Source of the DNA: Cydia pomonella
Lineage: Eukaryota; Arthropoda; Insecta; Lepidoptera; Tortricidae
DNA length: 64,000 bases
Direction of reading: 5' to 3'
NCBI RefSeq assembly: GCF_033807575.1
Contig: NC_084705.1
Coordinates: forward strand, 6,752,019-6,816,018
In this document: positions 11,706 through 23,804 of the stretch, one piece after another
How positions within the stretch are numbered: position 1 is the first letter of the stretch
Layout: every line of letters begins with the position of its first letter
The notes under the pieces: model-generated
The model's database searches: none
What the model saw: only the letters and a program-made list of their open reading frames with translations
Told to the model about the DNA's origin: nothing
Position numbers and translations under genes: made by a program

Positions 11706-12050
11706 AAGTCTAACCATCTCATTACTTTTTCGTTTACTTCGTCTCATTCTTATATGACGACTGAATAGTTTCATTACTTATTCTTTTCATAAAGATGGAA
11801 TATGATTTCATGGGATTGGATGGGATATAAGAGCTATACAAACTAAACGAGGTAAGCTAATATGATTCCATTCTAAATTATGTCTGGCTTGATTGTGCAC
11901 GTTGCGCAAACATTTATTTTAGTTGGTTAATTCGGCTCCCTATCCAGGTATATTATGTCATGATTTTACTATGGCCGAGACAAACTTGCAGCCTAAATAT
12001 ATCATAGGTACATTAGTATATAGGTAAATATACATAGGTACATAGGTAAA

Positions 12051-12425
12051 TATACATTGAGCTCGCTCTTCTTCCTCTCGTAGTCCCGGCATTTCGCCAA
12101 GGTTTATGGGAGCCTGGGGTCCGCTTGGCAACTAATCCTAGAATTGGCATAGGCACTAGTTTTTATGAAAGCGACTGTCATCTGACCTTCTAACCCAGAG
12201 GGTAAACTATAGGCCTTATTGGGATTAGTCCGGTTTTCTCACGATGTTTTCCTCCACCGAAAAGCAACTGGTGAATATCAAATGTTATTTCGTACATAAG
12301 TTCCGAATGTGGGAGTCGGTGTTTGAATTGAACCCGGGACCTCCGGATTGCAGTCGCACGTTCTTGCTGCTAGGCCACCACCGCTGTCCGCTAGGCCACC
12401 AGCGCTGTATACATTGAGCTCGCTC
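12051..12425 (-). repeat. SINE family 2 insertion with 18-bp target duplication
   Basis: Both flanks carry TATACATTGAGCTCGCTC (12051-12068 and 12408-12425), an exact 18-bp target-site duplication. On the minus strand the element has a tRNA-like head (GGTGGCCTAGC as box A, GGGTTCAATTC as box B), the body ATTTGATATTCACCAG, and a 3' end AATGCCGGGACTACGAGAGG followed by AAGAAG. The first ~20 bases of the head appear twice (GCGCTGGTGGCCTAGCGG, three bases, GCGGTGGTGGCCTAGC). Mobilised by a LINE reverse transcriptase (inference). The minus-strand open frame at 12278-12469 is an accident of this element. Confidence 0.85.
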
Positions 12426-12475
12426 AAATTCCAAAATTGGTAATCTAAATCCTCCAAACGCCCGACCAAAAAAAT

Positions 12476-12612
12476 ATGATCATTGTCAAGAGGGCGCTGT
12501 TATTTTCATGTATAGGCTGACAGTTCAGTTTAGTTTGAAAAATTTTGTTCCGACGAAATTCCGCAATATGGCGCGTGTGCATATATTACTGGCCAGGCTT
12601 TACACATATAGG
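12476..12612 (+). repeat. Interspersed repeat, copy 2
   Basis: Matches the reverse complement of 1252-1355: GACAGTTCAGTTT, then ATTCCGCAATATGGCGCG and ATATATTACTGG. This copy also shows a 5' extension GAGGGCGCTGTTATTTTCAT. Confidence 0.6.
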
Positions 12613-12924
12613 TTATCCTTAGATTGGCACTGCAGCTGCTGCAGTCGCAGTGGATTTTGACGCTGGCGAAGTCACTGTCAATCTTTTTGATAAAATTAGT
12701 GAAGGTTGAAACGTTCTAATTGCGACAGTTTTTATATGGTTATCTTTAAGTAATTAGTTAATATTCTATATTGCGCCACAAAGAAAACAAATTTAAAAAC
12801 AGATTCAATAAAAACATTTTTAATATAATTTGGACAAATGAGTCTAATGCCTGTACTTATGTCTAGTTGACTACATATCATTGGGCCTAGTTTTTACTAA
12901 ACAGTTCTAAATTCATTCTGTTGA

Positions 12925-12974
12925 GTAAACTTTAAGTCCGACGTTCTACCAACTGAGCTACCGAGACTTATCCG
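12925..12974 (-). repeat. Truncated tRNA-like fragment
   Basis: The minus strand reads TCTCGGTAGCTCAGTTGGTA followed by GAACGTCGGACTTAAAG, i.e. a convincing tRNA 5' half (box A, D arm, start of the anticodon arm). No T-arm or B-box follows; the sequence breaks off into AT-rich DNA. It is a tRNA pseudogene or SINE head fragment. Confidence 0.55.
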
Positions 12975-12975
12975 T

Positions 12976-13435
12976 TGACAGCGAATATTTCCAACAATTC
13001 CTTCATATACGTCTTAAGGAGGCACTTTCCCTTTATTTTCTAAGTATTTAGTGGTATAACGTCAAGTTTCTTGTGGTATAACATTATTGTACCTGCTCCA
13101 GAATACAAGTTGCTACATTAAAATTATTTTAGGGGAATTACTCAATATTTGTTTCTAGGTGATATTAAACCCCACTATTAGGTAACTGAAAATACCGTAT
13201 CGATATCGCGTAACCTTCTAAATCCGTTTCCTTGAACTTATGAAGTGAGTGCATTTAAACACTGTTTAATGCCAACGAGACCAATTTACACGAACAAAAT
13301 TATTACATTGCTATTTGAACTGTTGGCATGTCGCAATAACTTGAAGTTATTAAATAGTTACACAGAAAAAGCCAAATAACGCTCCCAGTCACATTTTAGA
13401 TGACTTTAATAAAAGCAGTACGGATATTATTCTTG
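12976..13435. other. AT-rich sequence, nothing recognised
   Basis: No motif, repeat or open frame of interest was seen. Confidence 0.45.
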
Positions 13436-13439
13436 CACT

Positions 13440-13535
13440 TTATTGTTTTTGAACCGTAGGTCACTTTCGCTTAAGTAGTACATATTTGTCAGAAAGTGAC
13501 GGCCACCATGGCAGACGATAAAAGGACGACTATCT
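13440..13535. repeat. Foldback repeat, CACTTTCGC family
   Basis: The segment GGTCACTTTCGCTTAAGTAG then TACATATTTGTCAGAAAGTGAC and GGCAGACGATAAAAGGACGA parallels 42969-43080 and 43235-43320, which carry the same landmarks in the same order. Non-coding. Confidence 0.45.
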
Positions 13536-13636
13536 TAGGCTCTGATAAAAAAAATTGGTATCAAACTCGCTTGCATAGATATTTTCACAGTTATCAAGAC
13601 TAGGTTGTAACACTAGGTTAGTGGACCTAATTCCAT

Positions 13637-14036
13637 TTTTTTTTTAAACACACTGTCGGTTTTTTTGTTATAGTATAGTTAGCAAACGAGCAGACGAGCC
13701 GCCTGATGGGAAGCGGTTATCATCGCCCATGAACATAAGAAACATCATAGGAGCCTCTTAAGCGTTGCCGACCCTTGCGAACCCTAAATACCCGCTTCTT
13801 GAAGAATCTCATGTCATAGCGCAAAGGAAATACCTCAGGAGGTAACTCATTCCACATTCTGCACGGTCTAGGAAGAATCGAGCCATATGCCTCATATGCC
13901 CACTTATTCTTGGTGTGCCATGTATCTAAGAAATGTGAATGAACTTTGCTCCTTTTGCGGGAGGTGCGGTGATAAAAACGTGACGATGGCACCAATTCAA
14001 AAAGTTCTTCGGAGCATTCCCCATTGTAAAGATTAA
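13637..14036 (-). pseudogene. 5'-truncated LINE (jockey-like) pol C-terminus and 3' end
   Basis: The minus-strand frame contains LYNGECSEELFELVPSSRFY, FHRTSRKR-like, WNELPPEVFPLRYDM and a closing YVHGR, closely matching the end of the LINE at 28.7-29.5 kb. The 3' part after the stop (AGGCGGCTCGTCTGCTCGTT) and an A-rich tail at 13637-13672 are shared. Similarity starts abruptly at about 14036; the open frame continues to 14130 through unrelated flank. The reverse transcriptase catalytic region is absent, so the copy is dead on arrival. It keeps a short AYEAYGS segment that the 28.7-kb copy lacks. Confidence 0.8.
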
Positions 14037-14040
14037 CATG

Positions 14041-15680
14041 TTTAGCAACATTCACCACGTTAGCGATATTTCTAAGCACGCTTGAATATTTTTCAGAATA
14101 GGGGTCAGGGTTGCGAGAGTCGTTGCACAATCGTTACACTTCGCACCATTGTGAACTCCACGTAACGTACGCGAGGTGAATGCTGATCGCTTTTTTAAAT
14201 CGGTTGAGTTGATATTTTATGAGACAATTCAAATCGACATATTCTGTTTCTACTCCTTTAGTTTTATTTGGCTTTTATACATCCATGAAAAGTTATAAAT
14301 CGTTTGTGGTGTCTTTCTGAAAAAATGTTGTCTCTGTCTCAATTTTTTATATATTTTCTTTATTTCATTTTATTGACGTGTTATATTCATTGTGCTTTAA
14401 ATCGATAAAACGTTCATTTACTCTTCATTTAGCTCTAACCCGTTCTTAAAACGACAGGAAACACCAGTTCCACAGTCCAAAAGAAATCGGGCATTGTTTC
14501 ATTCTCTATTAGATTAGGTACACTTGATTAAATAGAATTATCTGATAAAAGAGAAAGGTTCATGGTCTCAGTTTCGTCAAACATGACTCAGTGTTGGTTA
14601 CACCTGGTTTTAAGATTGTATTATGTTTTATATTATTTATTGAACCAGTAGTACCTTACGTTAGTACAAGCACGATTTCTTACGATATCGTTACTGAGGT
14701 AAATCAGAGGACATACCGCGAAAAATGAAAATCAAAATTTCGTAATCTGCTTCTCTATCGTTCTTGCATATCCGTTTTCCGCGGTAGTCCCGCAGTAGGC
14801 GCAGTTTTCAGAGTCAGCAACAAAAGCAACTAAGCGGATGAGGTGTTGAATATGATCTCGACACACAAAACAATAAGAATGTGCTCAGTTAATTTTGACC
14901 ACCTCGCCCGCATTCTGCTGCTGACATCTCTCACAGATATAAAGTAACGGCACAATTCGAATTTTAAGATACGTCAAATATTAGGGAGATTAGGGAAATA
15001 GGATAACTTTAAGAGATTGTTGGTAACTCAACAACAAAACGGAATAGTAAGTTCTATAAAAACAAAGTTCCCTAACCTACTACCTTTTTTTGCGGTAAAA
15101 ATATAAGTGTGAAAAGTAACCCACGAACATTAACACTTGGTTATGCATAAATATCTAATTTAATTGCAACGCTCTAGCGGCCAGGCAAGATGGCTAAAAA
15201 GAGTTGTAAGTTACGTGATTCTGTGCCTATGGCAGGCAATTTCACTTGCCCATTTCATACTTTCTCCCTCGTTACACGAGCGAATTAAAACCTATGATAA
15301 TTTCAAACGAGTTTAGTCGTCTCATCATGACAAGCTAGAAAATTTATAGTAGGTACTATTACGAGCTTTAATTTAGGTGTAATTTCCCTATGGAATCTAA
15401 TTATGAGTTTATGTTTCCATAATTAGTTAGCGTGTTGGCCGGAATTGGTTCAAAGTTATACTATAAAACATGATTGCGTATGATGATACAGGTATACACT
15501 TGTTTTGATTAAAATAACGACCTCAAACGTGAAAGCCAGATTTCCGGTACTGAAACAATATAGTCATCTTTTACTTTTTGTTTTGGTAAGGTATTTTTGA
15601 ATATCTTTTTTTTATATTTTTGTCAAAAATATACGTTATGCAATAATCGCACACACGATGACCCCACGTGGCGTGTAATA
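14041..15680. other. AT-rich sequence, nothing recognised
   Basis: No coding, RNA or repeat signature was detected. The segment starting at 15689 (GGGCCAGTTGCACCAT) resembles the terminus of the foldback family at 19.75 kb but has no matching second arm that I could find. Confidence 0.45.
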
Positions 15681-16029
15681 CTTATTTAGGGCCAGTTGCA
15701 CCATGCACAATTGTCATGATTTATTTATGTTTACATTTAAGATAGCAGTTAAATAATAATTATACCGTGACAACATTATTATGTTACCCCGATTAATACA
15801 GGGGTAGTTGGGAAAATAACATTATACTGTTGACAACACGGTAGTTTTAGCAAGTGGTGGGGACACGGTAAATGTTGGACAGGCTCGTTCACTTGGGTTG
15901 AGGCCGTCAGAGAGGACGCATCGTAATGAACTGGTTAGGTCAGAGTACCTGCAAGTATCCCGATTGTTGTAGTAGTAATAGTTTAGAGTAACCATGCGAG
16001 AGGAAGCACTATACAATCAATGAAATGAT

Positions 16030-17900
16030 TAACTTTAAATATGGCGGTGCTAACTGTCATTCCATTGACATCTCCATTCCATTCCATAATGGGCCTTTGC
16101 ATCTAGTAAGCATTTTAGTAGAAGGTGATAACACATTTTTTGAACAAACTGTTCCACTTGTTTCCCTCGTACAATAGTACTATTCATAAATGAAGCCTCA
16201 ACTCGAAACATAGTAGTAATACAATAACTTTTATTTCTGTAGATAAATGTATAACACATAATTTCTTGACGGTTCGTTGACCGATTTATTAAAATGAGAC
16301 ACGTGTAAATTCTTTCACTCAGTTATTGTAAAAAATTCCGAAACTTTCCGGTAAGTATCTTGTCCGCCTCCCAAAGGTCTCAAACTCCGTACTCCCTAAA
16401 AGGGTTGTAAATTTTTAATGGTGGGAGAACCGTATGGCTGTTTAACCGCCTTTGTTAGGCGGGCGGTATCGAGAAAGGTTCGTTAAAACTCTAAATAGTC
16501 CACAATAAAATACCTATCCAGGTCTGAAATTTTTAAGATCTATAAGTAGTTGAGAAGTTTGATGGCGTGTTGTATGTCTGGCGTAGATAATCATTTGTTG
16601 GCTTTGAGTATAAATCACAAAGCATTTTAAATATGCCAGATACAGTAGCCCAGCCACGCTAGCACCATGCTGAGTCGGAACCATTTCGCGGCATTTTGTT
16701 ATGTTTTGTTACTTGTTGTTTTCTCTTTTATTTTGCCACGAATAAACGCTCTCTTCTTTAGAAAAAAATCCTACAAAGCACATGATTCATTAGTTAATGT
16801 TAAGTTAATGCATTTCTACTTCGATAAGGTATCAATCATGGAACTTTTTATATTCCCGTACAAACCACATGTAGGTACAATTACTTGGCAAATACTTCAA
16901 TTATTATTTTTCTCTTCGATTATGGCATTTATGACTGAAATTGAGTAATATTATATCTTTTTACAAAAGCCGATGTTGGTAACGGTAGTTTTTGTTATAT
17001 CAAAGATGTTATCAAAAACCAGTTTTTCAGCTACCTTTGTTTATTTTAGAACACTTTTGGTCGCAATAAAATCATAATCAAACATGACATGCTTGATCTG
17101 ATTGTCAACGGCATATCTTTCTAAAGCGTATAAAAACCAGATAACTTGAACTTTCTCTGAGCAAACAGCGAGTACCGTGTAATGATTAATTTCATAACAA
17201 ACAATGAGCTATATCACATCGTAGACATGTCAACAACAATTAGAAACGAAGGACAGTGAAAGTGGCAGTTTGTGTTGAACAATAATATTGTTGTTGTGTC
17301 ATATTTTATAATAGTATGAATACGATCGTGCATTACAATGAGACCGGTATGTGCAATTGTAACTAAGAAGCTTGTGGTCAGTCAGGCTATAATTTTTTTT
17401 TTTTTTTTTGTATTGGTGAGAGTTTTTTTTGTATATATCTGCCTGTCTATTTATTGGCACGTCTTAATAATATAAAAAGGTTTAATGAACATTCACGCGT
17501 GATGATTTTACATTTGTCTCAGTTGTGGGAGTAAAATGGCACTGCTCATGATGACCAGAATATAAGTCTTGGGGCTAATTTTAATTTTATACATATGCGA
17601 TGAATAAGATAAATTTGGTACAAAAGGTAGGTTTCGAGAAAATTGTTAATGAATTTTTACATTTTGCTACCAAATCGCACTGTATAATGAACACTTATTG
17701 TTAGTATGAATAAAAAAAAACATGGCTTTATAATTTGCTTTAAAAACAATATGCAATTCAGCACTTATGCGTGAAAAAGAAAATCCTAATTCTTTTTCAC
17801 GCACGTCCTTGCGTGACAATAGCCACTAAATGCTTATCGGAGGTAACTTGCCATTTAATTCACACTTGTGCCAGTGAAGGTAAAACTCTTTACACATGCC
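16030..17900. other. AT-rich sequence without recognised features
   Basis: A 93-codon open frame at 16667-16948 (+) starts with a hydrophobic stretch but has AT-driven composition and no family resemblance. A 14-base T run lies near 17393-17409. A TATAAAAA at about 17129 has no initiator at the right distance. Confidence 0.45.
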
Positions 17901-17905
17901 TTTTT

Positions 17906-18915
17906 AGGGTTCCGTAGCCAAATGGCAAAAAACGGAACCCTTATAGATTCGTCATGTCCGACTGTCTGTCCGATTATGTCACAGCCACTTTTTTCCGAAA
18001 CTATAAGAGCTATACTGTTCAAACTTGGTAAGTAGATGTATTCTATGAACCGCATTAAGATGTTTACACAAAAATAGAAAAAAAAAAACAATAAATTTTG
18101 GGGGTTCCCCATACTTAGAACTGAAACTCAAAAAATCTTTTTTCATCAGACCCATACGTGTGGGGTATCTATGGATAGGTCTTCAAAAATGATATTTAGG
18201 TTTCTAATATCATTTTTTTCTAAACTGAATATTTTGCGCGAGAGACATTTCCAAAATGAAAAAAAGCGGCCAAGTGCGAGTCGGACTCGCGCATGAAGGG
18301 TTCCGTACCATTTATGACGTATTAAGAAAAATCTACCTACTAGATCTCGTTCAACATTTTACCACTTTGGACACACATTTTTTCACTTTGGAAGTGTCTC
18401 TCGCGCAAACTATTGATTTTAGAAAAAAAATATATTAGAAACCTCAATATCATTTTTGAAGACCTATCCATAGATACCCCACACGTATGGGTTTGATGAA
18501 AAAAGATTTTTTGTGTTTCAGTTCTAAGTATGGGGAACCCCCAAAATTTATTGTTTTTTTTCTATTTTTGTGTCAAAATCTTAATGCGGTTCATAGAATA
18601 CATCCACTTACTAAGTTTGAACAGTACAGCTCTTATAGTTTCGGAAAAAAGTGGCTGTGACAGAATCGGACAGACAGACGGACATGACGAATCTATAAGG
18701 GTTCCGTTTTTTGCCATTTAGCTACGGAACCCCAAAAAAGTGTGTCCCCCCCCCCCCTGTAACTTCTAAAATAACGGAATGAAAAATCTAAAAAAAATAT
18801 ATGATCCAACGAAAATTGGTTTGAACCAGATCTAGTAAGTAGTTTTTTTAATACGTCATAAATGGTACGGAACCCTTCATGGGCGAGTCCGACTCGCACT
18901 TGGCCGCTTTTTTAA
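17906..18915. repeat. Nested repeat: plus copy inside a minus copy of itself
   Basis: Outer copy, minus strand: its start (GCGGCCAAGTGCGAGTCGGA) lies at 18915-18880 and runs down to 18734. It then resumes at 18255 and runs to its end (CTACGGAACCC) at 17906. Inner copy, plus strand: 18262-18733, from the same GCGGCCAAGTGCGAG start to the same CTACGGAACCCC end. The outer copy's interruption matches the inner copy's own sequence at GACACACATTTTTTCACTTT, so one is inserted in the other. A-runs at both junctions may be a target duplication. Related elements are at 50169-50820 and 61895-62266. Class unknown; open frames here are not genes. Confidence 0.8.
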
Positions 18916-19747
18916 TTTGTATACGAGTAATAATACATAATTTACACCAACACTAGCATAAGTTAAGAACTGATATTAAATGAGTTGAGTAGGTAGGTAC
19001 TCTCTGTCAATTAAAACAATAATATTGCTTTGCCAATCCGCGATACAATCCTAATCAATTAATGTAACAAAGTTAGATATATGTATATGTATAGCTTGTA
19101 GCCTCTAACCCCTACTACCGTGGGGACTTCGACACAAAGCCTTTTATCTCAGCATATTCAAACTTCTGAATTCTCCTACCCTATGCTAAATTTAGGAATA
19201 CATATGTACTGTAAATTGGCTTTTATTATTTATCAGCATACATCAATGTATCGAGCTCTGAAAACGCTTTTCCGTCCATATAGAACACTGGGGTAATTAC
19301 GTTTGAACGAGTGGTACCTCAATTACGGATACTCGTTATACGGGCTGCGCATAAAAACGTTACGCGGCTGGGTGCTCGCGTGAAATGCGTGCGAGCGAAG
19401 ACGTGTAATTACGTCGAGTACGTGTAGGTTATGTAGGTTCGATAGCTGGTGGCTTCGTGAATAATGAAGCACTAGTGTACACTATTTGACCACAAATTGA
19501 ATTGAAATCTAGAAATTTACTTTTTAACGATTGAAAGCTTTCATATGCAAAAAATTTACAGCCAAAATTTCACGTCAAATTTTAGACAAAAAACGAAAAA
19601 CTATTGGTCGCCATCATGTTGGTTCATGAGAGCAAGCGATGTGTCTTTACGTCAAGTAGGTATGTGTACTTTAAGAATCGCGACATTATCTTGTTATTTC
19701 AGCTCTCTCCCGGGTGCCATCTTCTGATAATCCAATATCCATACTAC
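18916..19747. other. Unassigned sequence
   Basis: No gene is supported. The region 19330-19440 is more CpG-rich than its surroundings (several ACGTG, CGAGCG and TACG motifs) but has no open frame or promoter element I can name. Confidence 0.4.
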
Positions 19748-19893
19748 TAAGGGCCACTGCGATTGCACCATCCCACTAATACGAGGATAACCGGTTAAAC
19801 CATTAACCCAGTGTCAAATTGTACTGGTAACCATGGTAACGCCAGGTTTAACCGGTTAACCCCGGTTTAGTGATTGGTGCAAGTGGCCTTAAG
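19748..19893. repeat. Foldback MITE, GGGCCACTTGCACC family
   Basis: AAGGGCCACTGCGATTGCAC opens the element and the reversed right end reads AAGGCCACTTGCACCAATCA. Internal GGTTAAACC, GGTAACCATGGTAAC and CCGGTTAACC palindromes extend the fold over most of the length. Non-coding. Confidence 0.7.
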
Positions 19894-20565
19894 TGTTTTA
19901 GGAATAGAAAAATGTTTATTTATTTGGATGCGCTACCAAGATTATCGCTAAAACTCACGTGTTACTTCCACATGTACCAAGCTTCGTTTTATAAAATCCG
20001 TACGAGTACGCAAATATTATTTCGCCTTGGTTTATTTTTGCCTGTTATTAGATACGATGTTTAGAGAAAATTGAGTGAGTTTCGTTCAACAAGACCCGAT
20101 TTCGTTCATACTGGATTTAACGGTAGCGCATTATTTAGAGAAATTTGATCCTTAAGTGATCTCCGTGGCAACTTGTAAACGGCACTAAAATTTCGGATAT
20201 CTCAATCATTTGGTATAATGTTGCTCAACGGTTCGTACTCATTTTCAAGATTAAAATGTCAATTTACAAGTCAGGTGATTAAGGTTTCCCGTGGGTTTAA
20301 ATTGTTCAAAAACTCGGCTAATCGGTTAAAACGACACATTTATGGTCGCAAGATATCCAAATTTATTTTATTACCTACATCAAAACTAACGTGATGGTGT
20401 CAGGTGGGCTTGGCTTTAACATGTGTATTTTATTGTTATGAGATTTTACTAATACCTAAATATTAAAATTATGCATATAATATACGTCATGATTTTCATA
20501 CGCAGAGGCACAAAAAATACAAAGAACCTATGGGTACAGCTACTGTCTAACAAATTAAAAAAAAA
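19894..20565. other. AT-rich sequence, nothing recognised
   Basis: No feature of interest was found. Confidence 0.4.
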
Positions 20566-20569
20566 TCTG

Positions 20570-20690
20570 AAAAAATTTTTATGTTTCATAGATTCTGGCT
20601 GTCTGACCTTGACATTTTGTATGGGAGAGTAATTTTTTTTTCGCGATTCACCCCGTTAATTATTGCAGGTGACTAAATAAAAACCCTGTA
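20570..20690 (-). repeat. Dispersed repeat, reversed relative to 8590-8790
   Basis: It ends ATTATTGCAGGTGACTAAAT, then AAAAACCCTGTAT, which is the reverse complement of the start of the repeat at 8590. A CGCGATTCACCCCGTTAA segment precedes it. Confidence 0.5.
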
Positions 20691-21378
20691 TATAAACCTT
20701 CAAATAGAAATTTAGGATGCTATCTAAAATATGTTCATATGTAGATACTCAAAAAAACTTACATCATTGTTGATTTTTCTTGCTTATATCAAAAACATCT
20801 CAAGGAGTGCGGATTAAAAAGAATGTAGGATAAAAGTAGCGCAAGATCGCAAAAATCGAATATTCTGTGAAACTCCATCAGCGAAGGTTGGAATTTATGA
20901 AAATAAACCCCGCATATTTCCTCACGCTTTCATCCTTATTGCCTAAGAGTATTAGCTGGATAATATTTCAAGACTCTCTCTAAGCAAGAATCACATTACC
21001 TATGTACTTTTACCTATAATCCGTGTGTGTGAAACTTAGTGCGACATGGTCGTAAGAATAAACTGAAGTTAGTAATGTACAACTCGTATTGTTTCACATT
21101 TAAAATTGAACGCAGACTATTATTAGTAAGTTTCTATGTCTCTTTACAACACAATGGTAAATAAGATACACACTTTACAAGTTACATTATAAAGAATTCG
21201 TCTGTCAACTTTCAGTGAGTTCTGAAAACGCCTATATATCTTTAAAAAATATTGTTAGAGAACTTTAAGCGTACTTAACAAGTACTTACAATCTTTAAGT
21301 GTTAGGAATCAATGTACGATTTTGTGCCAATTATGGTGAAGACTGCTAAAGCTTTTATAAAAGAACTTGGTCGCCGGC

Positions 21379-21640
21379 TTAGAGATAGGGGCTGCGATCC
21401 ACGCGGGTCGTATCTGATGCAGGGATCTCGTTGGCTATACAGCGTGAAAACGCTGCCAGTGTAATGGGAACTTTTAGGCCGAGTGTGATTCGAGCCGATT
21501 CTTTTTGAATGTCTTCGCCCTTCGTACCGGAATAATTAGCATAAGGGAAAATGACGGGGCCTGTTGTGGATAGCTTATTGTGCGTGTGTAGTGATGATGC
21601 CTGTTGCTTATTTATGGTAGTACCCACCTGGCGAAGCCTA
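21379..21640 (-). CDS. Unidentified small open frame, possibly a repeat remnant
   Basis: An 82-codon frame reads on the minus strand from 21627 to 21379. It is less AT-rich than its surroundings and ends with ITLAAFSRCIANEIPASDTT then RVDRSPYL. The composition suggests it once coded for something. I recognise no domain, signal peptide or membrane segment, and see no splice sites or promoter that would make it a gene. A retroelement end is the most likely alternative. Confidence 0.2.
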
Positions 21641-21965
21641 CGTTGATATGATTCGAATTTATTTATTTGTCAACCTATTCAATTAATTATATTGTTGTTA
21701 GTGAATAAACGGTATTTAATTTATTATTAACTAACTAATTGCGAAGATAGCATCTCAGTAGTTTAGCCTCGCACTCCATCAAAGGTCAAGTGGACAGTCG
21801 TCTACATGAAGCCGAAAGCTCTCCAGATGGTGTTACACCACACCTACTAGACCAAGCCCGCAGTCTACTAGACCAAGTACGGCACTTTTTTCGAGCTGGT
21901 GCCGGTCAGAAGCCGTGATGTGCCCATAGAACGTGAGGATCTTCTCGTAGCAAATTGTAGTAACA

Positions 21966-22101
21966 GGGGGCCTACTGCGAAAACGGAAATTCGCAAATTG
22001 CGGGGATCTTTCTCTTTTACTCTCACTAGGACCAAATTAGAGTGACAAAGAAAAATGCCCGCAATTGACGAACTTCGATTTTCGCGGTAGGCCCCCTGGT
22101 T
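21966..22101. repeat. Foldback MITE, GGGGCCTACYGCGAAAA family
   Basis: Left arm CAGGGGGCCTACTGCGAAAA and reversed right arm CAGGGGGCCTACCGCGAAAA differ by one base; pairing continues through AAATTGCGGG and TTTCTC segments to the centre. A related element with shared GGCCTACCGCGAA ends is at 57641-57762. The minus-strand open frame 21868-22326 joins this element to the RTE fragment beside it by chance. Confidence 0.75.
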
Positions 22102-22129
22102 TGGCGATTTTTTAGATGACTCATAATTG

Positions 22130-22375
22130 GCTTGTTTAATCTTCTTGCGGTTCATGAGAATTATTATATTTTTCAAAGTCCATGTCTCTGCCTGTACCAT
22201 ATACGAATATGGAGAATACAACAGCACCTTGGTTGTACTACGAATACCTCGAATCCTCCAGTTTTCAAGGTTGGTCATTACACTTTTACCCATAGCATCT
22301 CGTCGGCATATCTCGTCAGTGTCCACCTTTGTTTATGATTAGGATCCCAAGTATACAACTGATCAACATTCTTAT
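22130..22375 (-). pseudogene. RTE-type LINE reverse transcriptase fragment
   Basis: On the minus strand, YLGS is followed, after two stop codons, by DTDEICRRDAMGKSVMTNL, then RSTTKVLLYSPYSYM and AETWTLK. This fits the thumb-side region of RTE-clade pol proteins (pattern YLGS..EIRRRI..AK..M..L..W..R..TK..L....V.....YG.ETWTL). It is a short, internally stopped piece without the YADD catalytic box. It shares clade, though not necessarily family, with the fragments at 27.8 and 45.0 kb. Confidence 0.65.
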
Positions 22376-23795
22376 AGCTAGCGAACACACTCGCTGATTA
22401 AGATAGGTCCAAGTTTTTCCGATTCACAACCTTAATCTTTATCTTTGCGTATAAATGCAATCAGATTTTAACAATAGCGTCTGAAGCTCACTCTAAACCA
22501 CAATAGTTGTATCATCTTCATAAACTGCAAATCTCAGATTCAGTAGGTACCTATCAAGTTTTCATAGCCTATAGTTAAAATATCAGTAAAAATAAATCTA
22601 ACCTCCGCTTTAGAAATGACTTCATCATCAATCTGAAGTATTTCAGATTTCCTAAACATAGAAACTCGTTTCTAAATCCACTTAAAGAAAGTATGAATTG
22701 GATCCCAATTTTTTTCCTTGATTTTCCTGATACACATAGCGCTTCCATCTCAATTTTCAAGCATTTTAATTTGCTTTCGGCATTTCACCCAAGATTCATT
22801 TTTATCGGCCCCGATGTTGCTTCCTTTATAAAATGGAAAAAATATTGCGTATACCTACTTCAATTTCCTCAGGACACGGCATGAATTGGGTTTTTTCTCC
22901 TTCGCCTCAACACTTGAATATAATGCTGCGTCAAGTATGGGACTTTTGGTGATATCCATGAATTCTTACTGCGAAGTATGTGAAAACTTAGCGTGGTCAG
23001 AATCTAGCCTTTAAATATGTGTCAACAAAACTGAGAGGCGGCGACACACTCTGGGGAATTGCGGTACACGGGTCAAGATTGTTTTATTAGACAGCGTGTT
23101 TTACGACTTCTAAGTAGGTCAAGCTTTTGGTACGAATTACCTGACTATGTCCTTTTATATGAAATAGCTCTAAGAGACCGTAATGTCACGCTTTAAGACA
23201 TGTATTTGACTACTACTATACTAATGTGCCCAAAATTTAATGAAAAACGTATTCTGAATAAAGCAATTATGTATTTGTGCTTTTAAAAGCAACAGTAATG
23301 CAATCATAATTAGCATAATTTTACCAAGACCTCACCTAATCAGGCTTCCGCGAAACACGAGCATTTATTCAAATGGACCGCTCACCTCGTTGCGACGGTC
23401 TTGTAAATTTACTTACTACAAATATATTCTTCAGAACTTTGGAAGACCCTTTTAGCAAAAGCTTGAAGACGTTCATTCATATTGAAAAGTGCCTGTTTAA
23501 AATTCATAACACAGGCCTGGAACTCACCTTTGCTGTTTCCTCCCACCTGCCTAACTCCAATCAGTGCGTTTATTCCTTGATATTTCACAAATTCCACTTT
23601 ACCGCTAAAACACAAATCACAAATCGATATGCAAACAAAAAATCTCCATAATTGGCAACATTTCACAAATCACATTTTATTCCGAACTTTCGGAGGGGTC
23701 TCGAAAGGCTGTGTTGACAAAAGTTTTGTTACACGTCCCCTAATGCGTCACATTAAAAGTTTAGCACAAACTTGGAGGAGTTTTCCGTTTTCTGG
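22376..23795. other. Unassigned sequence
   Basis: Overlapping open frames on opposite strands at 23373-23666 mirror one another and show no motif. No repeat was recognised. Confidence 0.4.
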
Positions 23796-23804
23796 CGCGC
23801 GATC

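Noticed and set aside
12278..12469. 63-codon minus-strand frame
   Set aside because: It overlaps the SINE at 12051-12425 and its target duplication.
16667..16948. 93-codon plus-strand open frame with hydrophobic start
   Set aside because: AT-driven amino acids (F, I, L, K), no family motif, no promoter at a sensible distance and no splice signal.
18256..18721. Mirror-image open frames on both strands around 17.9-18.9 kb
   Set aside because: They arise from inverted copies of one non-coding repeat.
21868..22326. 152-codon minus-strand open frame
   Set aside because: It joins an RTE pol fragment to an unrelated foldback MITE by chance read-through; only the RTE part is meaningful.
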